Shown: positions 1 through 8,863 of the stretch, in pieces
Layout of the letters: each line of letters opens with the position of its first letter
Position numbering within the stretch: the stretch's first letter is position 1
Assembly: GCA_043755595.1 (NCBI GenBank)
Contig: JAYUSQ010000221.1
Span: 1 to 41,403 of the forward strand
Reading direction: 5' to 3'
Length of the DNA stretch: 41,403 bases
Source: VFZP01 sp043755595
GTDB taxonomy: Bacteria; Acidobacteriota; Terriglobia; Bryobacterales; Bryobacteraceae
The notes under the pieces: model-generated
The model's input: only the letters and a program-made list of their open reading frames with translations
Told to the model about the DNA's origin: nothing
Database searches by the model: none
Made by a program: the position numbers and the translations under genes

Positions 1-130
1 ACAGTAGCCTGAGCCCGCAAGCGCCTGCGGCGCGGATGATATCGCCTCCCCCCTTCCGAATCGCGAACCACCCGAACACGCCTACGGCGTGGATGCTGCG
101 CTCGTTCCGCTCCTCAATCCTGTTCCTCGA

Positions 131-164
131 GTGGGTCACTTGACGCCAACGCTAGTGGGTCATT
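131..164. repeat. Two short direct repeats, possible insertion-sequence end
   Basis: GTGGGTCACT at 131-140 recurs as GTGGGTCATT at 155-164, a 24-base period. Paired GTGGGTCA (TGACCCAC on the other strand) repeats of this kind resemble the multi-repeat ends of IS21-family elements. The repeats end just before homology to a PQQ dehydrogenase begins at about 179, so they may mark the scar of an insertion that removed the 5' part of that gene. No transposase can be recognised in bases 1-130, where I see no supported gene. The IS assignment is from memory of family ends and is tentative. Confidence 0.35.
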
Positions 165-178
165 CTTGCAAGGCGCCG

Positions 179-1085
179 AAGTTCCAGGTGGTGCATCACG
201 ATATTTGGGACTATGACGTGGCGTCAAGGCCCGCTCTAGTGCGGGAAGCCGGCTGTCGGTGTCTTGACTAAGATGGGTCACTACTTTGTGTTGGACCGGG
301 TGACGGGGAAGCCGTTGCTGCCGGTCTTGGAAAAGTCCGTACCTCGGTCCGACACTGATGGTGAACAGGCTTCGCTTACGCAGCCCTATCCGGCGAACGA
401 CGGTGTCTTCGCCCTCCAGAAGTTTGAGCCCCGTCCGGGCTGGTGTCCCGATGAATTCCGCAAGCTTCGCTATGAAGGTCTATTTACGCCGCCGGCTTTG
501 AATGGAACGCTGCTGTTCCCCGGCAACGTGGGCGGAGCCAATTGGGGAAGCGCCAGTTACGACGCGGGGCGAGGGCTGTTGTTTGTCGCTGCTAATCGTC
601 TAGCTACTGCCGTGCGGTTGATTCCGCGCGCAACTTACGACGCCGCCAATCATGGCGAAACTGGTGAGCGATGGGGGCAGGAATATGCCGCTCAAAAAGG
701 CGGACCGTTTGCGATGGCCCGGCGTACATTTCTCGATCCCGAAGGGCGGCCTTGCAACAGGGAGCCATGGGGTGCGCTGGCGGCGATCGACGTGGCTATG
801 GGCAAGCTGAAATGGGAGGCGCCCATGCTGGTGAGTCTTGGCGGACCGTTGGCAGTGAATGGAGTGGTCTTTTTCGGCGGCACGGTGTTTGAAACAAAAC
901 TCCGCGCTTACGCAGCCGACGATGGCCGCAAGCTGTGGGAAACGGAATTGCCGTTCTCCGCCCATTCGACCCCCGGGACCTACGTCTGGGGCGGCAAAAG
1001 ATACGTCGTCGTGTGCGCCGGAGGACATGGCAAAGTAGACGGCGGCAAACTGGGCGGCGCGGTGTTGGCGTTCACTGTCGAGTGA
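179..1085 (+). pseudogene. PQQ-dependent dehydrogenase, 3' remnant with frameshift
   Basis: The C-terminal part of a quinoprotein (glucose/alcohol dehydrogenase-type) beta-propeller enzyme. Recognisable pieces in order are VVHHDIWDYD (from about 188), then in another frame VLTKMGHYFVLDRVTGKP, GEQASLTQPYP, GGANWGSASYD and the terminal GGHGK. The first block ends at a stop at 269-271. The rest is read in the frame starting near 243, so one or two bases were lost or gained around 235-243. The usual enzyme is about 600-750 residues; only about 300 remain, with no signal peptide, start codon or N-terminal propeller blades. The downstream frame could be read from TTG at 264, but that product would be a non-functional fragment. 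The 3' end overlaps the convergent deaminase gene by 14 bp. Truncation and frameshift are visible directly; loss of function is inferred. Confidence 0.78.
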
Positions 1086-2454
1086 GCGATGTCGTAATTT
1101 TTGCCTGATACTCGACGGCCTTGCTCAAGATCGCCTGGCGATTCAAGGTGAGGGCCTGGCGATCGCGCACGATGAGTTTGCCATGCACCATCACGTTTTG
1201 CACGTCGTAGCCTTTCGCGGCATAGACCAGCGTCGAGTAGATGTTGTAGTTCGGCGTGGCATGGGGTTGGCTGAGATCGATCTGCACAAGGTCAGCGAGT
1301 TTGCCGCTTTCCAGCGAGCCGATTTTCTTGTCCATGCCAAGCACGCGCGCGCCATTAATCGTCGCCATTTCAAACAACGTCTGAGCGGGCAGGGCACGAG
1401 GGTCGTTCTGCGTGACCTTGGCAAGTTTGCCGGCGAGGTCGAGTTCTTCCAGAAGATTCAAGTCGTTGTTGGAACCCGCCGCGCCATCGGTGCCTAGGCC
1501 AACGGCAACGCCCGCCGCCAACATCTTCGCAACCGGTGAGACGCCACTGGCGAGCTTCATGTTGCTGGCGGGGCAATGCCCGACTCCCACGCCACGTTGT
1601 TTCAGGATCGCGATGTCGCCGTCATCCAGCCATACGCCATGCGCGGCGACGACCGGGCCACCATTGAACAGACCTAGCGCATCGAGCGCGCGTGTGGGGC
1701 TCATGCCGCGCTTGGCGATAGACTCATCGTTTTCACGCTTGGTCTCGGAGAGATGGATGAGCAGCGGCCTTGCATAGCGTGTGGCCAAGGCCCGCACGGC
1801 TCGTAGAGTTTCGTCTGAGTTCGTATAGAGCGCGTGCGGCGCAACGGCGGGGGTCACTAGCGGATCGGTCGCGTAGAGCTTGAAAAACGCCTCCGTCCGC
1901 GCCAAGCCATCGACGGTCGTTTTCGCGTCGGGGACCGGGAACCCAATGATGGTCTGGCCCAACACGCCGCGCATGCCGGCTTCTTTCGCGACCGCGCCAA
2001 CCACCTCTTCGAAGTAGTACATATCGCAGAAAGTCGTCGTGCCTGAGAGAAGCATCTCAAGCACCGCCAGCCGCGTCCCCCAGCGGACAAACTCCGCGTC
2101 GACATTGCGGGCTTCGGCGGGGAAGATGAATTTTTCCAGCCACTCCTGCAGCGCCATGTCGTCGGCAATGCCACGAAACAGCGACATTGCTGCATGCGTG
2201 TGAGTATTGATAAGACCGGGGATGATCGCGGCGTTGGGCCGGTCAAGCCGGTTGCGGGCCGTGAAGCGCTTGTCGATTTCGGCGCGTGTGCCCGCCGCTG
2301 CGATGGTGCTGCCTTTGACCGCGACGGCGCCGTTTTCAATGACGCGGCGTTGGGCGTCCATCGTGACGACCCACTTTGAGCTAATGATCCAATCAGCCGG
2401 TTCGGCCGCATGGATGATGGATGCCGTGACAACAAGCAGGGCCAGCGTCTTCAC
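1072..2454 (-). CDS. Exported amidohydrolase, MTA/SAH/adenosine deaminase type
   Basis: A 460-residue metal-dependent deaminase of the TRZ/ATZ and 5-methylthioadenosine/S-adenosylhomocysteine deaminase group. Visible metal and catalytic residues are H85 and H87 (NTHTH), H207, H234 with E237 (HLSE), H272 (AHG) and D323 (GTDGA). The MSLFRGIADDM-LQEWLE stretch is typical of the MTA/SAH branch. Unlike the cytosolic family norm, it starts with a hydrophobic signal peptide (MKTLALLVVTASIIHAA), suggesting export. The start is GTG at 2454, overlapping the punA stop by 4 bp (GTGA), so translation is probably coupled. As last gene of a nucleoside uptake and phosphorolysis operon, it probably deaminates adenosine-like compounds outside the cytoplasm to products NupC can import. 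Family assignment is firm; the exact substrate is inferred. Confidence 0.8.
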   Translation of the reverse strand: MKTLALLVVTASIIHAAEPADWIISSKWVVTMDAQRRVIENGAVAVKGSTIAAAGTRAEIDKRFTARNRLDRPNAAIIPGLINTHTHAAMSLFRGIADDMALQEWLEKFIFPAEARNVDAEFVRWGTRLAVLEMLLSGTTTFCDMYYFEEVVGAVAKEAGMRGVLGQTIIGFPVPDAKTTVDGLARTEAFFKLYATDPLVTPAVAPHALYTNSDETLRAVRALATRYARPLLIHLSETKRENDESIAKRGMSPTRALDALGLFNGGPVVAAHGVWLDDGDIAILKQRGVGVGHCPASNMKLASGVSPVAKMLAAGVAVGLGTDGAAGSNNDLNLLEELDLAGKLAKVTQNDPRALPAQTLFEMATINGARVLGMDKKIGSLESGKLADLVQIDLSQPHATPNYNIYSTLVYAAKGYDVQNVMVHGKLIVRDRQALTLNRQAILSKAVEYQAKITTSLTRQ

Positions 2455-3263
2455 AGCGCTGCCTCAACGCGCGGGACCAACGCTCGCAACAACGCCACCA
2501 TCGTGCCTCGCGTTTGCCGGCCAACCTCTAACACTTCGGCGTGATCGAGTTTTCCGGCCAGCACTCCCGCCGCCATGTTGGTGACGCACGATATCGCCAT
2601 GCAGCGAATTCCCATGTGCCGCGCGGCCAGGACTTCAGGAACAGTGGACATGCCGACAAGGTCCGCGCCAATCGCGCGGAGATACCGTATTTCGGCGGGC
2701 GTCTCATAGTTAGGCCCCTGCAATCCGGCGTAGACGCCTTCCCGTAGTTCTACGCCGAGCCGCTGCCCGATTTCCTTGGCGACGCGGCGGAATTCCGCGT
2801 CGTAGGCGTCGGTCATGTCAGGGAATCGAGGCCCCAGTGAATCGTCGTTCGGCCCGATGAGAGGATTCGCGCCCTGCAGATTAACGTGGTCGGAAACCAA
2901 CACCAGCGCGCCCTGGCTGTAAGCCAAGTTGATCCCGCCCGCCGCATTGGTGAAGATGAACGCCTTGACGCCCAGCCGTCCCAGCGCTCGCACGCCATAG
3001 ACAACCTTGTCCATTGAGTGGCCTTCGTACAAATGCGCCCGTCCGCTCAACACCACCAACGGTGTCGAGTCCACATTTCCAAAGACCAGTTTTCCCGCGT
3101 GACCGACAGCCGTCGACTCGGGCCAGCCGGGGATCTGTGCGTAGTGGATTTCCTGGCGGGCCTCCAGTTCATCGGCGAACGCGCCCAAGCCGCTGCCCAA
3201 AACGATCGCCACGCGCGGGTTTGACCGCATGTGGGCGGAGAGATACTTCAACGCTTCCTGCAT
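2451..3263 (-). CDS. punA: Purine nucleoside phosphorylase
   Basis: A 270-residue trimeric-type purine nucleoside phosphorylase, which splits inosine or guanosine with phosphate to base and ribose 1-phosphate. Visible are the phosphate-binding GSGLG (22-26), SGRAHLYEGH with R75 and H77, TNAAGG (105-110), QGPNYETPAE with base-binding E191, GMSTVPE with S206, and N229, equivalent to the human base-contacting Asn. I chose ATG at 3263; an upstream extension of the frame would run into nupC and has no homology. The nupC stop is 16 bp upstream, and the 3' end overlaps the deaminase start. Length matches the family. Confidence 0.93.
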   Translation of the reverse strand: MQEALKYLSAHMRSNPRVAIVLGSGLGAFADELEARQEIHYAQIPGWPESTAVGHAGKLVFGNVDSTPLVVLSGRAHLYEGHSMDKVVYGVRALGRLGVKAFIFTNAAGGINLAYSQGALVLVSDHVNLQGANPLIGPNDDSLGPRFPDMTDAYDAEFRRVAKEIGQRLGVELREGVYAGLQGPNYETPAEIRYLRAIGADLVGMSTVPEVLAARHMGIRCMAISCVTNMAAGVLAGKLDHAEVLEVGRQTRGTMVALLRALVPRVEAAL

Positions 3264-3279
3264 GATGATTGACCGCCTA

Positions 3280-4521
3280 TTATTGTCCCAGGAGTTGGCG
3301 AACGCCCAGGAGAAGGCCGACGATTGCCGCCGACATGAAGTTAGCAAGCGTGCCAGCCAATACGGCGCGCAAGCCGTAGCGCGCCAAGTCGCCGCGCCGC
3401 TCAGGAACCAGCGCACCGATGCCGCCCACCTGAATCGCGATGGAACTTAAGTTGGCAAAGCCGCACAGTGCATAGGTGGCAATGATGAACGACTTTGGAT
3501 CGAGCGATTCTTTCATCGGTCCTAACTGCGCGAACGCGATGAATTCGTTGAGCACCAAACGCGTGCCCATCAAATTGCCAATCGCCGAAGCGTCTTTCCA
3601 ACTTACGCCAAGCAGCCACGCAACGGGGGCCATGATCCAGCCAAGCAACGTTTGGAGCGACTCAGGAAAGAACGGGAACATGCCATGAAACCAGCCAAAG
3701 ATGCCGTTGACCAACGCGATCAGCGCGACGAATGCGATCAGCATCGCGCCAATATTGAGCGCCAACTGCAACCCATCGCCTGCGCCGCGCGCCGCCGCAT
3801 CGATGATGTTGACGCCGGGTTTTTCGACTTCAACTTTGACTTGGCCTTGCGTCTCCGGCGTTTCAGTTTCCGGCATCAACATCTTGGCCAACAGAATCGT
3901 GGCGGGCGCGGTCATGATCACCGCGGTCAGTAAGTGTTGGATTTCCACCTTGGCGATCAATACGTAGGCCGCCATGACAGCCCCGGAGACGTGCGCCATG
4001 CCGCTGGTCATGATTGTGAACAGCTCAGACTGGGTAAGCCGCGGCAGGAAGGGCCGTATCGTCAGCGGAGCTTCCGTTTGACCCATGAAGATACTGGCTG
4101 AGACGCACGTAGCTTCGGCGCCGGAGATGCGCATGACCTTGTACATCGCTACTGCCATCGCTTTGACAAAGATCTGCATCAAGCCGATGTAATAGAGGCA
4201 GGAAAACAGCGACGCAACGAAGATGATGATGGGGAGAACCTGGAACGCGAAGATGACGCCGAACTCCTTCGAATTCGCGCCGAGGGGGCCGAAGAGAAAT
4301 CGGCTGCCTTCTTCGGCGTAATGGATAACTGAATTGACTGCGCCCGCCGCCGCTTGAAAGATCGTGCCGATTGGAGTATTCAGGACCAGAAACGCAAAAC
4401 CGACCTGGAGGCAGATGCCCACCAGGACGGTTCTACGATCGATACGTGCCCGGTCGTTCGACAGCAAGTACGCCAGCCCGAGGATTGCTGCCAATCCTAA
4501 CAGACCGGTGAACTGTTGCAT
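3280..4521 (-). CDS. nupC: Concentrative nucleoside transporter (CNT/NupC family)
   Basis: A 413-residue inner-membrane nucleoside importer driven by H+ or Na+. The sequence is mostly hydrophobic helices. It carries the CNT signature blocks GQTEAPLTIRPFLPRLTQSE, TSGMAHVSGAVMAAY, TRLVLNEFIAF and CGFANLSSIAIQVGGIG. The start ATG at 4521 lies 3 bp after the phosphorylase stop and the stop is 16 bp before punA, so it is internal to the nucleoside operon. It would import nucleosides for the two flanking phosphorylases. Ion and substrate preference cannot be read from the sequence. Confidence 0.93.
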   Translation of the reverse strand: MQQFTGLLGLAAILGLAYLLSNDRARIDRRTVLVGICLQVGFAFLVLNTPIGTIFQAAAGAVNSVIHYAEEGSRFLFGPLGANSKEFGVIFAFQVLPIIIFVASLFSCLYYIGLMQIFVKAMAVAMYKVMRISGAEATCVSASIFMGQTEAPLTIRPFLPRLTQSELFTIMTSGMAHVSGAVMAAYVLIAKVEIQHLLTAVIMTAPATILLAKMLMPETETPETQGQVKVEVEKPGVNIIDAAARGAGDGLQLALNIGAMLIAFVALIALVNGIFGWFHGMFPFFPESLQTLLGWIMAPVAWLLGVSWKDASAIGNLMGTRLVLNEFIAFAQLGPMKESLDPKSFIIATYALCGFANLSSIAIQVGGIGALVPERRGDLARYGLRAVLAGTLANFMSAAIVGLLLGVRQLLGQ

Positions 4522-4524
4522 GTC

Positions 4525-5829
4525 CTAGCCAACGACTTCGAGAATCAACTCACGCTCCGCCGGGGCGGTTGTGGATATGCGGAAAGCGTCTTCAACCAAG
4601 TCAGCCGCTTCATCGAGGCGATCTTCCTTGGTGTAGTAGATACGGCACAACACTGCGCCCGCGTCGACCTTTTGGCCGGTCTTGACTTCCAGGATCACGC
4701 CCACGGCCGGATCGACCGCGTCGTCTTTCGTGTCACGGCCCGCGCCTATCATCGACGAGGCAAGCCCGATCGCCTGCGCTTCGATGGCGCTAACATAACC
4801 GTTACGCGGCGAGCTGATCTCGCGCACGCCAGTCGCGTTCGGCAGCAGGTCAAAGCGATCCAGCACCTGCGCGTTGCCGCCCTGGGCTTGAATTACTTCC
4901 TTGAATTTCTTGTAGCCGGAACCGTCCAGCAGCTTCTTCTGCGCCAATTCCCGCGCATCATCCAGAGTCATGGTGATACGGCCGAGGAAGATCATGCGCG
5001 CAGCGAGTTCCAGCGAAAGCCTGGTTAGATCCGTCGGCCCGGCGTTCTGCAGGGTTTGCGAAACTTCCATTACTTCCAGCGCGTTGCCCACGGCATAACC
5101 GAGCGGCTGGCTCATATCGGTAATGAGCGCTTGCACCCGTTTGTTGGCGCGGCGACCGATGCCAACCATCATCTGAGCGAGACGGCGCGCATCCACCTGC
5201 TTCTTGACGAAGGCGCCGGTCCCGACTTTGACGTCAAGCACCAGTGAGTCCATGCCTTCGGCAATCTTCTTCGACATAATCGAAGCGGCGATCAGCGGAA
5301 TCGATTCGACTGTCGCCGTCGAATCGCGCAACGAATACATCTTCCCGTCGGCGGGCGCTACCTGTGCGGTCTGACCCATAAAGGCCAAGCCATACATACG
5401 CAACTGTTCGCGGAATTCGTCGACCGTCAGATTGGTGCGGAAGCCTGGGATCGATTCCAGTTTGTCGAGCGTGCCGCCGGTGTGACCCAGCGCCCGCCCG
5501 GACATCATCGGCACGATCGCTCCGGCGGCTGCCGCGAGAGGGGCTGCAATCAAACTGGTCTTGTCACCGACGCCGCCAGTGGAGTGCTTGTCCACCTTGA
5601 CGCCAGGAACGCTAGACAGATCGATCGTTTCACCGGACGCGACCATTCGCGCCGTCATCGTGTCGACTTCCTTGTCGGTCATGGAACTATTGAAAGTCGC
5701 CATGAGGAAAGCCGCCATCTGATAATCCGGGATTTCCCCGGACGTATAGTTGTCGATCAGAAAACCGATCTCTTCGGGCGACAGTTCTTCGCCGTCGCGT
5801 TTTCTACGGATGAGGTCCACAGTACGCAT
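4525..5829 (-). CDS. Pyrimidine-nucleoside / thymidine phosphorylase
   Basis: A 434-residue phosphorylase of the DeoA/Pdp family, cleaving thymidine, and probably uridine, with phosphate. The family signature is clear: KVDKHSTGGVGDKTSL, then SGRALGHTGGTLDKLE, and ALRDSTATVESIPLIAASIMSKKIAEG. The C-terminal domain continues to the end (GLASSMIGAGRDTKDD). Length and overall pattern are closest to the Bacillus-type Pdp (about 433 residues), but discriminating it from strict thymidine phosphorylase is not secure, so no symbol is given. It is the first gene of the nucleoside operon; a dyad-symmetric element lies directly upstream. Confidence 0.9.
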   Translation of the reverse strand: MRTVDLIRRKRDGEELSPEEIGFLIDNYTSGEIPDYQMAAFLMATFNSSMTDKEVDTMTARMVASGETIDLSSVPGVKVDKHSTGGVGDKTSLIAAPLAAAAGAIVPMMSGRALGHTGGTLDKLESIPGFRTNLTVDEFREQLRMYGLAFMGQTAQVAPADGKMYSLRDSTATVESIPLIAASIMSKKIAEGMDSLVLDVKVGTGAFVKKQVDARRLAQMMVGIGRRANKRVQALITDMSQPLGYAVGNALEVMEVSQTLQNAGPTDLTRLSLELAARMIFLGRITMTLDDARELAQKKLLDGSGYKKFKEVIQAQGGNAQVLDRFDLLPNATGVREISSPRNGYVSAIEAQAIGLASSMIGAGRDTKDDAVDPAVGVILEVKTGQKVDAGAVLCRIYYTKEDRLDEAADLVEDAFRISTTAPAERELILEVVG

Positions 5830-5832
5830 GGA

Positions 5833-5866
5833 ACTTTCAAAGGTAACACGTTATGTAATTGAAAGT
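5833..5866 (-). promoter_or_regulatory. Nested inverted repeats before the nucleoside operon
   Basis: ACTTTCAA (5833-5840) and TTGAAAGT (5859-5866) form perfect 8-base arms. Inside them TAAC (5844-5847) and GTTA (5850-5853) form a second pair with a 2-base centre. The block sits 4-37 bases upstream of the phosphorylase ATG and is AT-rich relative to its surroundings. This is the expected position of an operator or of a structured 5' leader. No regulator gene lies nearby, so the cognate protein is unknown. The symmetry is seen; the role is inferred. Confidence 0.4.
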
Positions 5867-5912
5867 AAAGCGACTAAGCGCGGATCAACTGGATATCTCT
5901 GTCAAGAGTTCG

Positions 5913-7094
5913 CTAAGCGCCCAAACTCGATGAGATTTTGGACCAGACTAGCCCCAGCGAATCGATCGAGGGAACACTGCCTTGCGCCATCACTGGGTTG
6001 CCGCCGCCGCGACCACCCACGGCGTCGAGAGCGGCCTTCAAAGCCGCTCCTGCTTTCAATGGACTATCTGGCGAAACACAGAGAAGTATCGACGGCGGCT
6101 CGGCGCAGAGCGCGGCAAAGACGGTAAAACCTCCCGCTCCGGCAAATGCCTGGGCCTCGGCACGCAAGGCTTCTTCGATGGGCCCTTTGGCGATCTGCCG
6201 GACGTGAAGGCGCGCGCCTGCGGGATTAGGGGCGGTCGCGGCATGTAGTTCACGGCCCCGGATGGCTGCCAGATCACCCGATAGCTTTTTCGCGAGTTTC
6301 TCGGCCTCGGCCAAGCGGTCCGATTGAGCATTCACGAGCGCGGCGGTTTGATCCAGGGGCGACGAGAAGCGCTTGGCAATGGACGAGAGAGCGTCAAAAT
6401 CGGCTCGTGCGCGTTCAATCGCTCGCAGGCCGCACAAGAATTCGATCCGGAGGTTGCCGCGTATTTTGTCTAATTTCCTGATAAAGAGCGGACCGATCTC
6501 AGCCGTTGAAGCCACGTGTGTGCCGCCGCAGGCGCTACGGTCCAGGTCATCGATCGTGACGACGCGAATGGTTCCTTGGCGGTCCGTAAGCTTGCGCAAC
6601 CCTAAATCCTCGCGCGAGTCGTGATAGGAAACTGTAACTTTGCGGTTCTCGACGATCGTTTGGTTGGCCCGGCGTTCGGCGTCCAACAATCGGGCTGGAT
6701 CCAATTGCGGCGCCGCAACATCGATCGTCGACCCGTCAACGCCCAAATGAAAACTCACGGTCGGCAGTTTTAGAACATCGGCCAGCACCGCAGATAGCAG
6801 GTGTTGGCCGGTGTGCTGTTGCATGTGATCGAAGCGGCGAGGCCAGTCGATCTGGCATGCGTGCCAGCCTGGTTCGATTGGCTGATCGAGAATGTGCGCC
6901 ACTCGCTCGCCGGCTTCTTCGGCGACTTCGACGACGCGAGCTTCGCCGATTGTTCCGGTATCGAAGGGCTGCCCGCCACTTGTGGGATAAAATGCGCTGC
7001 GATCAAGGTATACGCGGTGGGGATCGGCTGCGCCGGTTTCCACATTGGCGTGAAACCGGCGCAGATAACTGTCGTCGTAGTAAAGGCGGTTCAT
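5913..7094 (-). CDS. Alanyl-tRNA editing protein (AlaX-like with DHHA1 domain)
   Basis: A 393-residue stand-alone editing factor that should hydrolyse misacylated Ser- or Gly-tRNA(Ala). An N-terminal FYPTSGGQPFDTG block (35-47) is followed by the zinc editing site: H94 and H98 in QQHTGQHLL, and C189 and H193 in CGGTHV. A helical region (about 225-290) leads to a C-terminal DHHA1-like domain with GGRGGGNPVMAQGS. There is no aminoacylation domain, so it is not alaS itself. The start ATG at 7094 overlaps the upstream stop by 4 bp (ATGA), implying coupling to a secreted protein of unrelated function. Confidence 0.85.
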   Translation of the reverse strand: MNRLYYDDSYLRRFHANVETGAADPHRVYLDRSAFYPTSGGQPFDTGTIGEARVVEVAEEAGERVAHILDQPIEPGWHACQIDWPRRFDHMQQHTGQHLLSAVLADVLKLPTVSFHLGVDGSTIDVAAPQLDPARLLDAERRANQTIVENRKVTVSYHDSREDLGLRKLTDRQGTIRVVTIDDLDRSACGGTHVASTAEIGPLFIRKLDKIRGNLRIEFLCGLRAIERARADFDALSSIAKRFSSPLDQTAALVNAQSDRLAEAEKLAKKLSGDLAAIRGRELHAATAPNPAGARLHVRQIAKGPIEEALRAEAQAFAGAGGFTVFAALCAEPPSILLCVSPDSPLKAGAALKAALDAVGGRGGGNPVMAQGSVPSIDSLGLVWSKISSSLGA

Positions 7095-8863
7095 TCCACC
7101 GCGATTAAAGCATACTCGCTAGCCACTGTGTCCAGTTGAACGCGGAGGGGAACGTCGCCTTTGGGACTATTTTCCGGGATCACGACATTGATCTGGTAGA
7201 GACCCACTAAACCCGGCGTGAGCCCGATGAAGAGGGCGTCCTGAGGAACGCCGGTGACCAGCGCGAGCGCGCCGAAAAATACCCGCTTGGTGGCGGAGTC
7301 CATTTGCGCCAACGGCGAACTGGGCGCGGCCGCTCCGGCGACGACGGCTGGGCTGGTCTGGCCGAAACCAAGACCATACAGCGTGATCGCTTCGCCCGGC
7401 CGCGACGGCCGGCTGTTCGGAATGCCGAATTCGCGCGGGAGCGAGAGCGAACCATCCTGGTGAACGGCGATACCAAAGTAGTCTCGCGACTCAGGCACCG
7501 CAATACCGGCGGCCCGCAGTGCAATGCGGATCAGCTTGGGGGAAGAGGGCACGACGGTGACCGTGATGGCATTGCCGCGCGTACTCCCTCGATCGATTCG
7601 CACCGTAGCCGTACCCGGCGCCACATCGTATGGCATCTGAAAATTCACTTGATTGTAGGAGGCGTAATAAACCGGAGCGGGCCGGTCATTCACGAATACC
7701 CGGGCGTCGCCAAGTTCAACTGGTAGCGGAAGGGCGGATGCCACCGTTGGATCTTTGAACGTCAATTGCTCCCCGAAAGCGGCGACAATGCCACCGGCGG
7801 CGAGGACATCGCCATCCTCAAACACCGCGTTTTCTAACACGCCACCGAGACGCAAAGACGGCGCAGCTTGAGCCACGACCTCCAACTCCACCGGGATATT
7901 CAGCGGTGAATTCACGCCGCTATGTGCGACCGCGACATTACCCTTATACACACCGGGCTGTGCGTCCGCCGCGTTGAAGTTGACGTCCACAAGATCGAAG
8001 CCGTCCAGTTGGGTAGCCGTCAACCAGTTACCGCCCGTCTGCACGGTAGCGGTCGCGCCGGTCACATTCAAACGGCCCAGACCGCGATTCGATATCCGGA
8101 GGCGTTCGAGAATCTTCGCCGGGTTCTGCGCCAGCCGCACCCGCAGGGCGCTCTTGCTCGCTGTGGCAATAGGCTGCGAAGTGACTTGCAACGCGACGTT
8201 CGCGGTTTTGTTGTCAGCTGGCAGCGCCGATTTCAATACCGACACAGTTCCGTTATAAGTGCCCTCGGCTTGGCCTGGCCGATGAGTAGCGCGAATCACA
8301 AAGGGCTTGACGAAATTGAACGTGCCCGCGCTCTGCTGCAGTAAGGTAAGCCAAGCGCCCCCAGGCGCTACGTTGGTGTCTACGGCTGAGTTGGTAACGA
8401 AAGGGAAGTCATCGCTTGAGCCGTTCGGCGCCACGTATAAGTTGATTCGATCGGGCAGCGTGCTGCCGACGCTGAGCGTGACGAGGATCCGCTGGGGCGC
8501 GTCGATGGCGACTGGGTCTGATACCAACACGGTGGCCGAGTACACGCCTGGTTGTAGTTGCTGACTGGAAAACGTCAGACGAACTGGAATGCAGATACCG
8601 GCGCGCCGCACGCAAGTGCGAGCCGTGGAGGCAGCGGCACTCACCCATGGCGCCGTCGAGCTGAAAGTCAGCCGGAGGTTCTCGGTCTCTGAGCTGACGT
8701 CACGGTCGGCTACGCTGTATGCTTCCAAATCCTGGGCGGCGGCAGTGGCTCCCTGGGCAATGGTTACCGGGCCGACCACCGTTGAGGACAGCCGCAAACG
8801 AGGCACCGCCCAAATGGAAGAAGAGGCAAGAATGAGGAGAGAAAAATATTTTGTAAAAGTCAC
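7091..8863 (-). CDS. Secreted multi-domain protein with Solibacter C-terminal domain (TIGR03437)
   Basis: About 590 residues. I chose GTG at 8863 because AGAAGGA lies 6 bases upstream and the product then begins directly with a signal peptide (MTFTKYFSLLILASSSIWA); a TTG 27 bases earlier is the alternative. Three Ig/BACON-like modules of about 100 residues follow, each closing with a GVY-x-G/A-x-V-x-V strand and a VxLxV strand. The C-terminal ~240 residues match the TIGR03437 domain, with VNFQMPYDVAPGTATV, LYGLGFGQTSP and GLYQINVVIPENSPKGDVPL. That domain is abundant in Solibacter-like acidobacteria and has no established function. It is probably extracellular and adhesive or carbohydrate-associated, but this is inference. 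Confidence 0.82.
   Translation of the reverse strand: MTFTKYFSLLILASSSIWAVPRLRLSSTVVGPVTIAQGATAAAQDLEAYSVADRDVSSETENLRLTFSSTAPWVSAAASTARTCVRRAGICIPVRLTFSSQQLQPGVYSATVLVSDPVAIDAPQRILVTLSVGSTLPDRINLYVAPNGSSDDFPFVTNSAVDTNVAPGGAWLTLLQQSAGTFNFVKPFVIRATHRPGQAEGTYNGTVSVLKSALPADNKTANVALQVTSQPIATASKSALRVRLAQNPAKILERLRISNRGLGRLNVTGATATVQTGGNWLTATQLDGFDLVDVNFNAADAQPGVYKGNVAVAHSGVNSPLNIPVELEVVAQAAPSLRLGGVLENAVFEDGDVLAAGGIVAAFGEQLTFKDPTVASALPLPVELGDARVFVNDRPAPVYYASYNQVNFQMPYDVAPGTATVRIDRGSTRGNAITVTVVPSSPKLIRIALRAAGIAVPESRDYFGIAVHQDGSLSLPREFGIPNSRPSRPGEAITLYGLGFGQTSPAVVAGAAAPSSPLAQMDSATKRVFFGALALVTGVPQDALFIGLTPGLVGLYQINVVIPENSPKGDVPLRVQLDTVASEYALIAVE

Noticed and set aside
272..280. Third ATGGGTCAC match to the IS-like repeat
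   Set aside because: It encodes MGH within the conserved dehydrogenase block KMGHYFVLDR, so the match is explained by coding sequence.
600..1028. 142-codon minus-strand ORF over the PQQ remnant
   Set aside because: The plus strand here carries recognisable PQQ dehydrogenase motifs; the minus frame has none.
4516..5028. 170-codon plus-strand ORF opposite the pyrimidine-nucleoside phosphorylase
   Set aside because: It is a shadow frame of a clearly conserved enzyme.
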